The notes beneath the pieces were generated by a model that saw only the letters and a program-made list of their open reading frames with translations, ran no database searches and had not been told where the DNA came from. Source: Chitinophagaceae bacterium (GTDB lineage: Bacteria; Bacteroidota; Bacteroidia; Chitinophagales; Chitinophagaceae). Taken from it: a stretch of 64,000 nucleotides of DNA. A program made the translations under genes and the position numbers. Shown one piece after another: positions 62,344 through 64,000 of this stretch; the first letter of the stretch is position 1; each line of letters begins with the position of its first letter. The stretch is taken from the NCBI GenBank assembly GCA_016720565.1, contig JADKKJ010000011.1, forward strand, positions 992,001-1,056,000, read 5' to 3'.

Positions 62344-64000
62344 TTAAATTCTGCCTGCGAGGACGATCAAAAATTTCTCCAGCTTCCGTTTCCCATTCAG
62401 ATCAAAGACATCTGTTACGATAACATAATGCCCTATCGGAAGTTTCTGTCCCTTTTCATCCAAACCATCCCAGTTCCAGTAGCCTTCTATACCCAGCAAA
62501 ATATTTTTCACGAGGTATCGGATTTCCCTTCCTTCCATATCATAAATGCGCACCTGGGCCATATAACCCGGCGCATCCATTTTATATTGAATAGTGGCTA
62601 TATCCTCAAAGCCATCATTATCCGGAGAGAATATTTTTTGCATTAATTCTATGCGGGAAGCAGACTCTCCGATCAGTCTATATTGTGAGTTTTCATAACC
62701 GGGTGTACCATTACCAGCAGTAGAGGAAGCGCTATGCCAGTTCGATCTTTCCTGTGTGGGAGCTTTGGGGTCTATCCTTTCCAGTGAAACCCCCGCTTTA
62801 TCATGCAGCAGGTCGAACTGCCAGTCATCCTTATAAGCCAGTTCATCTTCTACGATTCCCTGGAATTTTAGTGCAACCACCACGCCTTCATCATCGGGAA
62901 AAGAAGGAAGTGAACTTAACTCCAGAATGTTTTTCTTGTTCTTCACCAGGTAATCCCTTGAAAGCGCCGAGCTGTCCTCTGTAACCACCAGGAATTCTCC
63001 CGGAAGTATATATCGGGGTTCAGGACTCAGCACCTTAATTGAGCCTACCACCCCACCACTGCTTCTGTTGGCTATGAATAATCTTCCTGCGTCGAATATC
63101 TTTTTACTGTTATTATAAAACTCCACATAATCATAGCCTCCTGGTTTCGGATCAAAGAGTATCTCATTAATGATCCATTCGCCGGTCAATGGATCGGAAG
63201 GAATTCCGGTTTTTATTCTGGTATCGCTTTGGATAGAATTTCCCAAACAATCTTTGATACCATTAATTCTTAATTCATAAATGATTTCTTTCTGAAGTGG
63301 GGAGGAAAGCCTTAACCTGACCTCATTGAATAATGGGGGAATGGCCGTGATCCCTGCAATGGCAGGACCTGCTTCAATTGCATAATTGGATCCGATCACC
63401 GCCTGCGAACTGTCAATGGGCTCATCAAAACGAAGTATGATATTCAGGCTATCGGTTATATAGGCTTTTTCCAATACTGGCTTTGACTGATCAGGATTCA
63501 GGGTGTCTACCGAGTTTATCTTTCCCGGACTTCCACCTCTCGGATCAATACTGGCCTTCCAGTTGCCGGATCCAGAACAGGGATCATGGGTATCCATCAT
63601 TTCAAGGGTCCAGCCACCTTCTTTCTTCAATTCATTTTTATACCAGCTACTGGAATAGCCTACCGCATGAATGGTTTTTGTATTAGGAGCACGGAGGTAA
63701 ATGGTTTCACCATCATTATCTAAAGAGGGAAAGCTGGTGACTGATATAGCCGGTCCAAAACCCTGCATAGCTGAAAGGGAACCCGAACTGCAGATAATAA
63801 GGAAACTATCGGCCTTCAGAATATACGAAGGGAAAGCCCCACTGATACCTGTCGCATCACCCAATCGCCAACCCTGCAAATTAATTGACTGCCTGCTGTT
63901 ATTTTTTATTTCCACCCATTCATTATTGGGTAAGGATACCACAGGACTGGGATCGGCCATGATCTCTGTAATAAGGAGATCGAACCGGTTCTGGCAATAA
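62344..64000 (-). CDS. Lamin-tail-domain surface protein, C-terminal part (runs off right edge)
   Basis: At least 551 residues; the frame stays open to base 64000 and so starts outside the window. The first part is a lamin-tail domain (LLITEIMADPSPVVSLPNNE, VEIKN, INLQGWRLGD), repeated at GEWIINEILFDPKPGGYDYVE. Between them is a Ig-like/SbsA-like segment (LEKAYITDSLNIILRFDEPID). The end is an FlgD/CHU_C-like Ig fold (FSPDNDGFEDIATIQYKM, GYWNWDGLDEKGQKLPIGHY). Such proteins are large, secreted and of unknown function. Confidence 0.85.
   Translation of the reverse strand, partial: YCQNRFDLLITEIMADPSPVVSLPNNEWVEIKNNSRQSINLQGWRLGDATGISGAFPSYILKADSFLIICSSGSLSAMQGFGPAISVTSFPSLDNDGETIYLRAPNTKTIHAVGYSSSWYKNELKKEGGWTLEMMDTHDPCSGSGNWKASIDPRGGSPGKINSVDTLNPDQSKPVLEKAYITDSLNIILRFDEPIDSSQAVIGSNYAIEAGPAIAGITAIPPLFNEVRLRLSSPLQKEIIYELRINGIKDCLGNSIQSDTRIKTGIPSDPLTGEWIINEILFDPKPGGYDYVEFYNNSKKIFDAGRLFIANRSSGGVVGSIKVLSPEPRYILPGEFLVVTEDSSALSRDYLVKNKKNILELSSLPSFPDDEGVVVALKFQGIVEDELAYKDDWQFDLLHDKAGVSLERIDPKAPTQERSNWHSASSTAGNGTPGYENSQYRLIGESASRIELMQKIFSPDNDGFEDIATIQYKMDAPGYMAQVRIYDMEGREIRYLVKNILLGIEGYWNWDGLDEKGQKLPIGHYVIVTDVFDLNGKRKLEKFLIVLAGRI

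Overview
The window looks like chromosomal DNA of a Bacteroidota bacterium, most likely Chitinophagaceae or a near relative. The evidence is the TAnnTTTG promoter element before many genes, the near absence of Shine-Dalgarno sites, and the gene content: an S46 dipeptidyl peptidase, a type 9 secretion C-terminal domain, TonB-dependent receptors, SusC-style N-terminal carboxypeptidase-like domains, DUF6252-like and other SCKKK lipoproteins, and a lamin-tail/CHU_C-type surface protein. No rRNA, tRNA, CRISPR array, phage or intact insertion sequence was seen.

Layout. 1-2.4 kb: the start of msrB, adk, a DinB/DUF1569-like gene and two small envelope genes. 2.4-5.9 kb: paaZ, an enoyl-CoA hydratase and a frameshifted DNA glycosylase. 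5.9-13 kb: fabG with a GH3-family adenylating enzyme, a very large exported WD40-caspase protein, and lptB. 13-24 kb: metF, a TlpA-like/PpiC envelope folding pair, rlmD, two rhomboids, a membrane endonuclease/phosphatase and cysS. 24-32 kb: a second DNA glycosylase, small enzymes, a secreted M14 peptidase, a serine hydrolase and an epimerase. 32-34.5 kb: a TraB/GumN protein, an ECF sigma factor and two small membrane proteins. 34.5-36.1 kb: an AT-rich, NRAMP-like transporter beside a decayed stretch. 36-45.4 kb: a dipeptide epimerase, a lipoprotein, S46 peptidase, GH18 lipoprotein, obg, a T9SS-type protein and paaY. 45.6-51.4 kb: a TonB receptor, beta-helix lipoprotein and purple-acid-phosphatase-like operon behind three TTAAC-type repeats at 11-bp spacing, which look like a PHO box. 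51.4-54.6 kb: a second barrel receptor divergent from a PepSY protein. 54.6-60.5 kb: the main phenylacetate cluster (tetR-paaE, then paaA-paaB-paaC-paaD-paaG-paaI). 60.6-64 kb: a PfkB kinase, a higBA toxin-antitoxin pair with a palindromic operator, and a lamin-tail protein running off the right edge.

Main biology. Phenylacetate degradation is spread over three loci: the epoxidase, isomerase and thioesterase genes near 55-60 kb, ring-opening paaZ at 2.4 kb and paaY at 44.8 kb. No paaK ligase, paaH dehydrogenase or paaJ thiolase lies in the window.

The most unusual feature is non-coding. At least nine intergenic spots carry short words repeated in strict 7- or 8-bp register (TAGCAGC, GTTCAAN, GATCAGN, GCTGCAG, GTTGAGNN), usually as two opposed arms. 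Several genes take their stop codon from such a word, and the last residues of PaaA appear to be encoded by one. A second pattern is a set of TAnnTTTG elements exactly 4 bp before the ATG (rlmD, rhomboid, cysS, tetR), which predicts leaderless mRNAs. All function calls rest on reading motifs by eye; no database search was run.
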